From contig NZ_CP050063.1 in NCBI RefSeq assembly GCF_011604685.1, positions 2,068,501 to 2,132,500 of the forward strand: a stretch of 64,000 bases of DNA. Reading direction: 5' to 3'. Position 1 is the first letter of the stretch, and every line of letters begins with the position of its first letter. Below are positions 9,120-18,200 of the stretch, piece after piece. Below the pieces are notes generated by a model. The model was not told the DNA's origin, did no database searches, and saw only the letters and a program-made list of their open reading frames with translations. Source of the stretch: Spirosoma aureum. GTDB taxonomy: Bacteria; Bacteroidota; Bacteroidia; Cytophagales; Spirosomataceae. The translations under genes and the position numbers were made by a program.

Positions 9120-10559
9120 TTATTTATGTTCCTCGATCTCTTTTAATTTATTTTTCGCTTCTTCGTAGCCTGGATAGATTGTAAGTGCTTTTTTGTAATA
9201 GGCTATAGCATCGGCTTTTCTGTTCAATGCCAAATAAATATTTCCCATTGTTACCATAACTAAATCTCGATTAGAAAATTCTGCTACATTATTCTCTCCA
9301 ATGATTCTTGCATCTTCATATCGTTTCAGTGTTTGTAATTGTTCTGCCAGGAAATTCATAGAGATCCAGTCAATATAATATCGAGCAGTATCTGCTTTCA
9401 TTCGCTTATACTCCTCAATTGCTTTTATTACGCCTTGCTCAGCTATTAATTTCTCTATAACTTTATGTATTGGTTTTTTTATATGAACAGGCTTGTTATA
9501 CAACACCTTGGCTAAATTACCAGTAATTCCAAAAAAATCGGTTGGAGAACTATTGCATAGAACAATTATTAAACTATTTGTAGAAGGAATTCGAACTATA
9601 AACGATAAAAAACCTTCGGTCATTCCTAAGTGAAAATTTGAAAATACGCTATCAGTGGTCGTGTATTTAAACTGTTTATTGAACCAGCCATAGCCATATT
9701 GGGCTGGCCTAATGCCGGGGGTGAACATTTCTGCTGTAAGTTGTTTGTTGAGCAAAGTATTGTTACTAAGTGCTATATGGAATCTGAAAATATCCTCAAC
9801 AGTAGAATATAAATCTCCTGTTCCCATAGTATTTGATTGATCACGAAAATCTGAACTAGTATAACCTCCAAAACTATAATCATAGCCTGTAGCTCTTTTA
9901 TTGACAACTTGCGTATGGAAATAAGAACCTGAACTGTTCATGCCAGTTTTATTGAAAATATCTTCTTTCACTAATTGTGAATATGATTTGCCGGTAACTC
10001 TTTCCATAATATAGCCGAGTGTAAAATATCCCCAGCTACTGTAGGCGTATCTTGTTCCTGGTTCAAAGGCCAAAGGCGAATCCATATATACTTTCACATA
10101 TTCTTCTCTGGAAAAATTTTGTCGACTAATCTTTGGGAAAAAATCCTTTATTATATCATAATTTGGAATTCCTGATGTATGGCTAAGCAATTGCCTGATT
10201 GTGACTTTTGCAGCTGGCTTATTGGAAAATTCGGGAAGATAATCTAAAATTGCTTTATCTAATTTAATTAAGCCTTTCTGGACCTGAATGAGCATTAGTG
10301 TAGCGGTAAACGACTTTGAGATAGAACCAATCATAAATTTGGTCTCGGTAGTGTTAGGGATGTCCCACTCTCTATTGGCTAATCCAAAAGCAGCTTTATA
10401 AATGACCTTGCCATTCTCAGCAACTAAAACACTTCCGTCAAACATATTATAATTGTGATAGGCTCTCATTATTTCATTTAGTTTATCTTTCTTGCTTTGT
10501 GCTGGACTTGAATTTATTATCAAGGAAAACAGACCCACAAAAATTAAATACGATTTCAT
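9120..10559 (-). CDS. Exported beta-lactamase-fold serine hydrolase with C-terminal TPR repeats
   Basis: From the ATG at 10559 the product (479 aa) has a signal peptide (MKSYLIFVGLFSLI, cleavage near SPAQS). The class C beta-lactamase/D-aminopeptidase fold is shown by the S-x-x-K motif in IGSISKSFTA (Ser79, Lys82) and the second motif YAYSSWGYFTLGY, where the usual Tyr-x-Asn is Tyr-Ser-Ser. The last about 90 residues form tetratricopeptide-like helices (NIYLALNRKADAIAYYKKAL). Such proteins are periplasmic esterases or peptidases of unknown substrate. An ATG at 10595 is possible but would put charged and polar residues before the leader. It sits inside the polysaccharide cluster on the same strand, with gaps of 299 and 810 bp, so a link to glycan processing is only positional. 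Confidence 0.85.
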   Translation of the reverse strand: MKSYLIFVGLFSLIINSSPAQSKKDKLNEIMRAYHNYNMFDGSVLVAENGKVIYKAAFGLANREWDIPNTTETKFMIGSISKSFTATLMLIQVQKGLIKLDKAILDYLPEFSNKPAAKVTIRQLLSHTSGIPNYDIIKDFFPKISRQNFSREEYVKVYMDSPLAFEPGTRYAYSSWGYFTLGYIMERVTGKSYSQLVKEDIFNKTGMNSSGSYFHTQVVNKRATGYDYSFGGYTSSDFRDQSNTMGTGDLYSTVEDIFRFHIALSNNTLLNKQLTAEMFTPGIRPAQYGYGWFNKQFKYTTTDSVFSNFHLGMTEGFLSFIVRIPSTNSLIIVLCNSSPTDFFGITGNLAKVLYNKPVHIKKPIHKVIEKLIAEQGVIKAIEEYKRMKADTARYYIDWISMNFLAEQLQTLKRYEDARIIGENNVAEFSNRDLVMVTMGNIYLALNRKADAIAYYKKALTIYPGYEEAKNKLKEIEEHK

Positions 10560-10858
10560 ATAGTTATAGATTATAAGGTTGTGGCTAAACTGCATTATTA
10601 GTTACTTATTGTTTTTGTTGCTTGCTATAAGAACGGTATTCATTGTAGGATCAGATCACTCGCATGTTAACTAAACAATAACAATTTACCGGGATGATAC
10701 TATATTCTCATAGTCTTTGAATTAGATCGCCTGTGCGATTACTTCGAGGTACAACACATTATAAATTTAACAAATACTTACTCGGGAATCTATGAAAAAA
10801 GAATGAAAGTAATAGATGCGAGAAAACCTGGATCTATTAATGTAAAATGTTAGGTAGT

Positions 10859-12010
10859 TTATATCCTGACTTTTAAATAGGAAAAATTTATAGAGATCGA
10901 TCTTTCTTTAAGAGATAGAAATGGTTTCTCGATTAGATACCAGCTTAATACTGAAAAGATAAAAATTATTGAAAAGGAAACTATAAAATTTCCTGTCATG
11001 CTTAATTGCTGGCCAATGTACAATAATACAAGCTGTTGGATTGGCCAACCATATAAGTAAAAGCCATATGAAAAGTCGCCGTATTTTGCGAACGTGTAGA
11101 ATTTTATTTTTTTAGAAAATGCAATGTAAAATAGTATGTAAGATCCGAAAAATGGCTGAACTAACTCAAAATAACCTAACCATCTTGCGCTGATAAGGAG
11201 AAGAAATAATGAACTTAAGAATAAGAGAATCGAGCGAGGTATATAGTTTCGATAAAAATAAAAGAATGATCCTGACAAGAAAAATGATAAAAAATGTTCC
11301 AGATTCAGGATAGTCATGAATTTTTGTGATGGGAAATAGGGGATAAGATGAGGACTAACGATTCCACTAATATTATATAATTCGTATGTTTTGTAATGTA
11401 AAATATTAACTATCAGGATAAAAATATATACTATCAGTAAGGCAAATTTATTTTTGTAAATATTAAGGAATGCCAAAAGAATTATCAATAAATAACACTT
11501 GAATTCATATGGGATTGTCCATATTGACGCATTGATCACATTTGGTCTTGGTGCCCCTGTTAATGTTTCTGGTAAAACAGGATACCTTAACAAGAGGATA
11601 TTGTGTATCAGTTCGCGAACATTAATATGAGCCCAATACATTCTGATATTTTGAAATGGTTGAATTGGTATGCCATTTCCCAAAGGGGCAAAAACAAAAG
11701 CACAGAGTAAACAAACAACTATGAATCCCGGATAAATTCGTAAAACTCTCTTTTTTATAAAGGTAAGATAATCTGGATTTTGATCCCAACTTTGTAAAAC
11801 AAGAAATCCACTAATGATAAAAAAGAAGTTAAGCGCCACCGTGCCAAACCCTACTTGCTTTTCTGAAAATACCCAAAGTGGCTCCGTATAATTGGCCGTG
11901 CCATAGTATAGCACATAAGCATGACTGAAGACTACTGTTACCGCCAGAATAAACCTAAAAAAATCCAGGTTATTCTTTCGATCTGTACTTTCAGTGTATA
12001 AAAGCTTCAT
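10859..12010 (-). CDS. Membrane O-acyltransferase, acyltransferase family 3 (OafA-like)
   Basis: A 383-aa polytopic protein with about ten hydrophobic segments. The N-terminal NNLDFFRFILAVTVVFSHAY carries the conserved Arg and the His of the acyltransferase-3 family, followed by NFFFIISGFLVLQSW and KKRVLRIYPGF. These enzymes transfer acetyl or other acyl groups across the membrane onto lipid-linked or exported sugars. Its place in a polysaccharide cluster suggests O-acetylation of the exported glycan. It follows the pyruvyltransferase-like gene by 56 bp. The gene is visibly richer in A+T than those at either end of the cluster. Confidence 0.88.
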   Translation of the reverse strand: MKLLYTESTDRKNNLDFFRFILAVTVVFSHAYVLYYGTANYTEPLWVFSEKQVGFGTVALNFFFIISGFLVLQSWDQNPDYLTFIKKRVLRIYPGFIVVCLLCAFVFAPLGNGIPIQPFQNIRMYWAHINVRELIHNILLLRYPVLPETLTGAPRPNVINASIWTIPYEFKCYLLIILLAFLNIYKNKFALLIVYIFILIVNILHYKTYELYNISGIVSPHLIPYFPSQKFMTILNLEHFLSFFLSGSFFYFYRNYIPRSILLFLSSLFLLLISARWLGYFELVQPFFGSYILFYIAFSKKIKFYTFAKYGDFSYGFYLYGWPIQQLVLLYIGQQLSMTGNFIVSFSIIFIFSVLSWYLIEKPFLSLKERSISINFSYLKVRI

Positions 12011-12066
12011 AGTAAACTATATAATTCGTTTAAATTATCGATTGATCTATATTTAGAAGAGAAGCA

Positions 12067-13137
12067 TTATCTTTTTCTTGACAAAAGATAGTTGTAAATA
12101 GGGATTGGTAATGTCAAATAAGATATAGTTTTTACGAGCTTTTTGCTATTCTTTTTTAGCTTGTTTACCCAATTTGGCTTTATCCGAGAACTGGCAGACA
12201 GGTCACTCATCCATTTATTCGCGACTGGATTCGCCAATCGGTTTTGAAATTTAATTTCCAGCTCTATGGGATGCGTTAACTCAGAAATAAACTCGTTTTG
12301 TATTTCTTTAGCCATTACCATAGAGTTATCACGGCATTCCTGAACCTTTCTACGTGCCTGATCGGTCAAACAATAATTAAAAGCATTCGCTAATACCTGA
12401 TCATCCAGTTCGTCAGCCTTGAATACGATTGGCCAGCCTATTTTTTCAGCCTGTGCCACGATTTTAGCTCCTCCGGCTTCTGGATCAATAGCAAGTACTG
12501 GAACATTATTCTTGAGTGCAAGTACTGTTCCATGTAGCCGGGTTGTTAAAAGTACATCGACCCGGGCAATCAGGGATTCGACCTCGGCCGAAGATCGGAG
12601 GTGAGTATTATTTGAATCCAGGCGAGTATCTATATAGACAACAGCCATTTGGCGGGAGTTGACCAAACGATTAATTGCTTCGTTAGCTACAGAATCCAAA
12701 GCGCCCGGATACGGCTCGACTAAACAAATACCCACAACCGGCACCTGGGGTTCCTGCGATAAAAAAACAATATCTGGTCGTACAGTTAACGAGCTATTTC
12801 GCTCCAGTAGTAAGTCAAAAGGATTCCACTTTTCTAATGGAACAAGCATTGATAAGTTAAGGCCAATAAGACGGCATGTGTTAAAACGATTTAGAAAATC
12901 AGCTTCATATTGACTTTGCTCGAAGGGGCCGCATACAAATACGACGTGCGAATAAGTTGACGCTTCAACCAATCGCCAGTTAACACCGCCTTCAAAAGGA
13001 AGGTCGAAAGCAATATCATAACTATAACCAGCTTGTTCTACCCATTCGCAGGTAACGTTTAATGCCAGGATGTCTCCAGCAGTAGGATGTCCTAGTTCAA
13101 AACTAAACCAGCCCGCAATTAGCACTTTTTTATTCAT
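12067..13137 (-). CDS. Polysaccharide pyruvyl transferase family protein
   Basis: The 356-aa product begins KKVLIAGWFSFELGHPTAGD, resembling the N-terminal Rossmann half of the polysaccharide pyruvyl transferase family, and has the family's hallmark in the second half: LLTTRLHGTVLALKNNVPVL (Arg-Leu-His-Gly) followed by AIDPEAGGAKI. Members either add pyruvate ketals from phosphoenolpyruvate to sugars or act as glycosyltransferase-like enzymes. Pyruvylation would put negative charge on the exported polysaccharide. It starts at ATG 13137, 60 bp after the deacetylase gene, in the same direction. Confidence 0.8.
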   Translation of the reverse strand: MNKKVLIAGWFSFELGHPTAGDILALNVTCEWVEQAGYSYDIAFDLPFEGGVNWRLVEASTYSHVVFVCGPFEQSQYEADFLNRFNTCRLIGLNLSMLVPLEKWNPFDLLLERNSSLTVRPDIVFLSQEPQVPVVGICLVEPYPGALDSVANEAINRLVNSRQMAVVYIDTRLDSNNTHLRSSAEVESLIARVDVLLTTRLHGTVLALKNNVPVLAIDPEAGGAKIVAQAEKIGWPIVFKADELDDQVLANAFNYCLTDQARRKVQECRDNSMVMAKEIQNEFISELTHPIELEIKFQNRLANPVANKWMSDLSASSRIKPNWVNKLKKNSKKLVKTISYLTLPIPIYNYLLSRKR

Positions 13138-13197
13138 GAGAAATACTACCCGCCACTAGTTCTGTTTCAACAAACCTGAAACAACTCATGATGACTA

Positions 13198-14211
13198 TTA
13201 TAAAATTTGATCAAGCTGTTTTTGTAATTGTTCGCCCGTGCAGTTTGGAACGGGAAACCGTCCAATTTGATACTGATTGCTACGACCTCTTGTTTGTACA
13301 GCGTTTGTCGTGAAAGCAATCGAAAATCCTTCTTCACGCACTATTTTTTGCGTACGACTGTCATAATCTCCGTATGGATAAGCAAACGAAGTTATGGATC
13401 GATGGCTTATTTTTTCAAGTATATTTTTACTGGTAGCTATTTCGTGACGCTGTGTAGCTTCCTTATGATCAGACAGTGCCGGATGAGATAAGGAATGAGC
13501 ACCTATATCAATAAGCGGATGATCGATCAATTCAGTAAGCTGTGCTAGTGATATGGCTGAATCTTCGGGTCTTATTTGTACATCAGAACTGGCCCAGTTT
13601 CGTAAATAAGCTAAAATTTTTTGCTGGTCATTATGAAGTAAAGGCCGCATTTTCTTCCAGATGCTTAAATATAAACTGCATCGCTTTGATGGTGGAGGAC
13701 TGCTCGCTTTCCATGATTTTTGTAGTTGCATAAGACGCTGTGTCAGTTCTGATTCGTCGTCCAGATCAAACAGGAAGTTTTCATCGGCAATTTGTATCGA
13801 AAGCGTCTGAGGTAGAAGGTGCGTATCAAAGATTAGGAATTGCAATTCATCCCACCAGAACGGTTGCCTGTTGAAAATAGAATCTGTTGTCAGAAAGAAT
13901 GTAGCTGGCAATTCATATTTTTCCAACAGTGGTTTGGCAACCGTAAAATTATCCGTATACCCATCATCAAAAGTCAGCACCAGCCCCCTATGGGTGAGTT
14001 TACCTGTTTGTAATTGATCAACTAACTGATTAACTGATATCACACGATTGGTCTTTTTTAGCCATTGTAGTTGTTTCTCAAAGTGAGCAGGGCTAATGCA
14101 TAAATCCCAGGGGTCAAAATCAACTTCAGCCACACGATGGTACATAAGTGCCAATACGCTGGGGGAAATAGATTGCCGGAGCTGACGCAACCAAAGGGGC
14201 TGAACGTTCAT
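13198..14211 (-). CDS. Polysaccharide deacetylase (NodB homology, CE4)
   Basis: From ATG 14211 the product is 337 aa. The NodB domain is shown by LVLTFDDGYTDNF (catalytic and metal Asp pair), GAHSLSHPALS (His-x3-His metal ligands) and SFAYPYGDYD. An N-terminal MYHRVAE motif is typical of this branch. It removes N- or O-acetyl groups from glycans; no signal peptide is evident, so it may act on a lipid-linked intermediate in the cytoplasm. Its ATG overlaps the TGA of the preceding fusion gene (ATGA), showing translational coupling. An upstream TTG at 14223 is less likely. Confidence 0.87.
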   Translation of the reverse strand: MNVQPLWLRQLRQSISPSVLALMYHRVAEVDFDPWDLCISPAHFEKQLQWLKKTNRVISVNQLVDQLQTGKLTHRGLVLTFDDGYTDNFTVAKPLLEKYELPATFFLTTDSIFNRQPFWWDELQFLIFDTHLLPQTLSIQIADENFLFDLDDESELTQRLMQLQKSWKASSPPPSKRCSLYLSIWKKMRPLLHNDQQKILAYLRNWASSDVQIRPEDSAISLAQLTELIDHPLIDIGAHSLSHPALSDHKEATQRHEIATSKNILEKISHRSITSFAYPYGDYDSRTQKIVREEGFSIAFTTNAVQTRGRSNQYQIGRFPVPNCTGEQLQKQLDQIL

Positions 14212-15827
14212 AATGGTTTGCAAACTTTAGCCGTAATGATAACAGGATAGTGAGAGTCCTGCATATCTAATTGATGCTGAGTTAATTCGTTTTGACCCAT
14301 CCCGTATAGAAATGCAGTAGCCACGAATACGTTGCCAAATGTTTGCAACGTGACACGATCGGCAGGGAAATGCTCTGTAAGAATTCGTTTCAGCGATAAT
14401 TCATTGAACGACCAGTACCATGTTTTTTGCCATTCACCATGATCAATCGGGCTGATTCCTGGCGAGGTTAGTAGTAGCATACCACCTGGTTTCAGAATCC
14501 GATGGCAGGTTTGGATCGCGCTGCTGAAATCATAGATCAAGTGCAGTGTTTGGGTCAGGATAATGCAATCGAATGTATTCGTATCAACCTGAGGAAGGTC
14601 TGTCAGATCCCCTATGATAGTGGCCTGGGGAGCATCGGCATGAACGTGTAAAATATCACTTTGACTAACATTCGTACCGCCAAAGCGCATCGTGTATTCA
14701 TTGTCGCCAATTTCCAGTACGCGTCCTCGAATCAAATTGGCTTGTTGATGCAGGAAATTTTCGATGTAGTAACGATCAACGGGACCACCGCCCCGGTCGT
14801 AGCCAAAAGAGTCACTTATTGGTTTGAGCCGCTTGAGGTCGCCCAAACGAACGGACCCTACTTTAGGTCGATAACTTTGAAAAAGACCCGCCTGATACGC
14901 CCACCGGAATAGAAAGTTAGGCACAACGCGTTTGGCTATTGGCTTGATAAACATGAGCTTGGTAAACAATTGATAACGATAGAACCACCTGGCATTATAT
15001 TTATAGAGTAGTTGCTCGTAGCTTTTTTTGACTGAATTGCTTAGGAAAACGTCCTTTTTGAGAAGTCGATGGTACATCTCCATAGCGTAATTGGAATGCC
15101 AATTCTTTATACCAGCCTGATAGGCTTCGAGGTCTTCTGGTTCATGAATGAGTTTTTCCTGTCGTTTTAGTACGTCAAGAACGGTTGATAACATCATGAG
15201 GCAATCAGATGACATATTGGTCTGATGTTGCCGATAAGCAGTTAAAACCTCGGTATGGTGTAATACGGGGTGCTCTGCCGCTATGGTCAAATATATGTCA
15301 TAATCTTCGCAGGCTCTGAGAGTTACATCAAAACGTACGGTATCAAATATACTTCGACGGTACATAACCGTTGCATGCATACCGATATAATTAATTCTCA
15401 GAAAGTTTCGATAATGATTGGTAAGTACAGTCCTTGTTATTGTATTCAGAATGTTCAGTTCCGTATCAACAGTGTGGTGCCCTCCTGATACGAATGCTAC
15501 CTCAGGATGATCAAGTAATATCTTCACATTGTAAGCAATGGCGTGAGGGTAGAGGAGATCATCCGCATCCAGAAAAACGAGATAATCGCCCATGCTGTGG
15601 CTTATGCCTGTGTTTCGAGCGGCCGACAATCCCTGGTTTGATTGATATACATAGTGAACCTGAGGATTCCGCAAGGCAACCGTTTTGGTAGTATCGGTAG
15701 AGCCATCATCGACGACTATAACTTCGATTGGGGTATACGTTTGCCGGACAACACTATCGATAGCTTGTTGTAAAAAACGCCCATGATTATAACATGGAAT
15801 AATTACGGAAACTAAGAGTGAATCCAC
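14208..15827 (-). CDS. Glycosyltransferase family 2 fused to a SAM-dependent methyltransferase
   Basis: A 539-aa two-domain protein. Residues 1-220 are a GT2 domain (VSVIIPCYNHGRFLQQAIDS, VVDDGSTDTT, FLDADDLLYP, ACEDYDIYL). Residues about 365-480 are a class I methyltransferase-like domain (GRVLEIGDNEYTMRFG as motif I, DCIILTQTLHLIYDF, ILKPGGMLLLTSPG). Fusion suggests that one enzyme adds a sugar and modifies or caps the chain, as in terminal methylation of O-antigens; this is inference. The start is GTG at 15827, 22 bp after the ATPase gene. No ATG precedes the catalytic core. Confidence 0.85.
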   Translation of the reverse strand: MDSLLVSVIIPCYNHGRFLQQAIDSVVRQTYTPIEVIVVDDGSTDTTKTVALRNPQVHYVYQSNQGLSAARNTGISHSMGDYLVFLDADDLLYPHAIAYNVKILLDHPEVAFVSGGHHTVDTELNILNTITRTVLTNHYRNFLRINYIGMHATVMYRRSIFDTVRFDVTLRACEDYDIYLTIAAEHPVLHHTEVLTAYRQHQTNMSSDCLMMLSTVLDVLKRQEKLIHEPEDLEAYQAGIKNWHSNYAMEMYHRLLKKDVFLSNSVKKSYEQLLYKYNARWFYRYQLFTKLMFIKPIAKRVVPNFLFRWAYQAGLFQSYRPKVGSVRLGDLKRLKPISDSFGYDRGGGPVDRYYIENFLHQQANLIRGRVLEIGDNEYTMRFGGTNVSQSDILHVHADAPQATIIGDLTDLPQVDTNTFDCIILTQTLHLIYDFSSAIQTCHRILKPGGMLLLTSPGISPIDHGEWQKTWYWSFNELSLKRILTEHFPADRVTLQTFGNVFVATAFLYGMGQNELTQHQLDMQDSHYPVIITAKVCKPL

Positions 15828-15849
15828 AGGATGGTTGGACGAATTGTCT

Positions 15850-17127
15850 TTATTGGTGTACTTGATTGACTAACGTCTGCCGCCAGGTGAATGGAAATGC
15901 CGGACGAACTATACCCGGCCATTTGCCAAACCATGTTGTGTTTTCCCGATAATCTTCTACCTCAAACGATAAACATTGCTGATAGTCGAATAAAATGGAA
16001 CTCGTATCTTTTATGATCCGGAGTGATAAATAGTAGGCTCCATCATTCAGGAAGTTTCCCGGAATGGTACATTCGCCTTCCAGGACTCCTTCGTTACAGT
16101 TGAGACTCGCCGTAGGAATATCAAAAACGCATTCGCCAACATTGGTAAACAACTGTAAGGATAGGCTCAATTGTGTTGATGCCGCAAAATTCCAGATAGA
16201 AAACCTGAATTTCAGTGGCGTACAGACATCGATCAGGGTTTGCCCACTATTGAACTGAGGAGACAGTTCAACGTGTTTAATACGGACGTATTTGTTGCCC
16301 GGCGCATCTTCCGGCTCCTCCCAGGCCTGATGCAGACTATTCTGCTGAAGGGTAGCTAAAAATTTACTGACAACGGTACGTGTTTCCCCAATCTCGTTCA
16401 CTCGCCCGTGCTGTAACCATACCGATTTTTGGCATAAATTATTGACTGCCTGCATGTTATGGCTAACAAATAGAATTGTTCGTCCTTTATCGTGTGCAAC
16501 TTCCTGCATCTTGCCCAGGCACTTTTTCTGAAATTCAGCATCACCAACGGCCAGAACCTCATCAACAATTAGAATATCAGGTTCGAGGTGAGCCGCTACC
16601 GCAAATGCCAAACGCATATACATACCTGATGAGTAACGCTTTGCTGGCGTATCAATAAACTTTTCAATACCTGAGAAGGCAACAATTTCATCAAACTTTC
16701 GCTGGATATCGACTTTTTTCATTCCCAGCATATGGCCGCTAATGTAGATATTTTCGCGTCCGGTTAACTCCATATGAAAGCCTGTTCCAACTTCCAGCAG
16801 ACTGCTTATTGTCCCTTTGCCACGAATAACACCTTTGCTCGGTCGGGTAATTCGGGAAATAATTTTCAATAATGTCGATTTGCCAGCTCCATTCGAACCA
16901 ATTAAACCCCAGACTTCACCTTGCTTAATATCGAAACTGACATTATCTAATGCGACTAGGTGAGATGGGTCATGGGGTGACATTGGATTTCCAAAAAATG
17001 GGTCGTCTCTTCGACGAATACTGGTTGTCCACCACCGTTGGAGGTCCTGCCGGAACGAGCCAGTCCCGATGGTGCCGAGACGGTAATATTTTGAAAGATT
17101 TTCTAACTGAATGATCGTATCTGACAT
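15850..17127 (-). CDS. Polysaccharide ABC exporter ATPase (Wzt type) with C-terminal glycan-binding domain
   Basis: A 425-aa ATPase: Walker A GSNGAGKSTLLK near residue 75, signature YSSGMYMRLAFAVA near 160, Walker B ILIVDEVLAVGD. The nucleotide-binding domain is of the polysaccharide/teichoic-acid export group, which couples to a Wzm permease. After about residue 250 follows a beta-rich domain like Wzt_C, which in O9a-type systems recognises the methyl or otherwise modified non-reducing end before export. That fits the methyltransferase fused to the glycosyltransferase just downstream. The ATG at 17127 is chosen over a TTG at 17145 that would overlap the permease gene. The gap to the permease is 10 bp. 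Confidence 0.92.
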   Translation of the reverse strand: MSDTIIQLENLSKYYRLGTIGTGSFRQDLQRWWTTSIRRRDDPFFGNPMSPHDPSHLVALDNVSFDIKQGEVWGLIGSNGAGKSTLLKIISRITRPSKGVIRGKGTISSLLEVGTGFHMELTGRENIYISGHMLGMKKVDIQRKFDEIVAFSGIEKFIDTPAKRYSSGMYMRLAFAVAAHLEPDILIVDEVLAVGDAEFQKKCLGKMQEVAHDKGRTILFVSHNMQAVNNLCQKSVWLQHGRVNEIGETRTVVSKFLATLQQNSLHQAWEEPEDAPGNKYVRIKHVELSPQFNSGQTLIDVCTPLKFRFSIWNFAASTQLSLSLQLFTNVGECVFDIPTASLNCNEGVLEGECTIPGNFLNDGAYYLSLRIIKDTSSILFDYQQCLSFEVEDYRENTTWFGKWPGIVRPAFPFTWRQTLVNQVHQ

Positions 17128-17137
17128 CGAAAAAAAA

Positions 17138-17998
17138 TTATACAACGTCCATCAACTTGTCGACCCGTTTATGAAAAAGCATCATAGACCCAACGAATAA
17201 AAGCAGCGTGATGGAAATACTATAGAGTAATTGAGCAGTCGTAAATGTCCCTTCGTTAAAAATACAGAACCGACTCAGTTCGAATAAGGAAGACAATGGG
17301 TTTAGTTCCATAAGCAGTCTTAACTTGGCTGGAACAATGGTTACTGGATAGATAACAGGTGTAATGAACATCATTAAGCGAATGCCCACATTCACAATAT
17401 TGATCAAATCCCGGTATTGAGCTGTCAATACGGCAAACAATAAGCCAGCTGACAGGCCATTAATACCAATTATGGCTATCGCAAACGGAAGTAAAAGTAG
17501 CCACCAACTTATAACGATGGGTGTATTATAAATAAACCAATAAACTAAAATTAGTATAAATAGGAGAAATAGTTGTAAAAAAAGCCGTATGATGTTGGCG
17601 CTTACTAGCGATAATGGAACAATAAGTCGTGGGAAGTATACTTTCTGGAAAATGGATTCATAGTGTGTGAAAGTAAAGGAAATAGCAATAAAGCTTTCAC
17701 TAAAGAATGTCCATAAGGCAATACCGATCAGGTAAAATAATACCGGTGGTATACTCCCCGTAGAAATACCAACCAGTTTATTAAAAACCAGCACATACGT
17801 AAATAGAGTCAGAACAGGCTGAAAAAGTATCCATAACGGTCCAAGCAGGGTTTGCTGGTGATTGAGTAGAAAATCTTTCCTGATCAAACGGAGCCACAGA
17901 TTACGGTAAGCCCATACTTCTTTTAGGTTCCAATCCCACCAACTGGTTTCACTGGTAAGCTCCCATTCCCACTCTTCTGTTTTGGAATTACTCTTCAT
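17138..17998 (-). CDS. Polysaccharide ABC exporter permease (Wzm type, ABC-2)
   Basis: A 286-aa inner-membrane protein with about six hydrophobic helices and the ABC-2 N-terminal signature in NLWLRLIRKDFLLNHQQTLL and GPLWILFQPV. It forms the channel of the polysaccharide exporter together with the ATPase gene that follows at 10 bp. It is the first gene of the leftward cluster; a TAnnTTTG box lies 19 bp upstream of the ATG. The N-terminal 25 residues are acidic and Trp-rich (EEWEWELTSETSWWDWN), as in other Bacteroidota permeases of this group. Confidence 0.9.
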   Translation of the reverse strand: MKSNSKTEEWEWELTSETSWWDWNLKEVWAYRNLWLRLIRKDFLLNHQQTLLGPLWILFQPVLTLFTYVLVFNKLVGISTGSIPPVLFYLIGIALWTFFSESFIAISFTFTHYESIFQKVYFPRLIVPLSLVSANIIRLFLQLFLLFILILVYWFIYNTPIVISWWLLLLPFAIAIIGINGLSAGLLFAVLTAQYRDLINIVNVGIRLMMFITPVIYPVTIVPAKLRLLMELNPLSSLFELSRFCIFNEGTFTTAQLLYSISITLLLFVGSMMLFHKRVDKLMDVV

Positions 17999-18016
17999 GT
18001 TCTATAGCTACTAATC

Positions 18017-18024
18017 CAAAAGTA
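18017..18024 (-). promoter_or_regulatory. Candidate -7 box (TACTTTTG) for the polysaccharide export operon
   Basis: On the minus strand TACTTTTG matches TAnnTTTG exactly, 19 bp before the permease ATG, with a T-run about 18 nt further upstream in the -33 position. The leader would be very short. It would drive at least the permease, ATPase, fusion and deacetylase genes, which are closely packed. Confidence 0.4.
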
Positions 18025-18144
18025 ACTAAGCACTGGCATGGAAAAAAGTAAAGCCTGTAAAAAGCAACTTTTACGAATTTTATATAACTGAAAGTCAGCT
18101 AATTGTTTATATCTATTAGGGTAGATTATTCGAAACGAGCACCT

Positions 18145-18193
18145 TACAATACAGGATTAGCCAGGCTATACATCTGGCTAATCCTGTATTGTA
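18145..18193 (-). terminator. 20-bp perfect hairpin after the AbgB-like gene
   Basis: Arms 18145-18164 and 18174-18193 pair perfectly over 20 bp around a 9-nt loop (GCTATACAT). The hairpin starts 8 nt after the stop of the leftward peptidase gene. No T-tract follows, so it may act as a stabilising or Rho-assisted 3' structure rather than a classic intrinsic terminator. Confidence 0.65.
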
Positions 18194-18200
18194 TCTTCGC

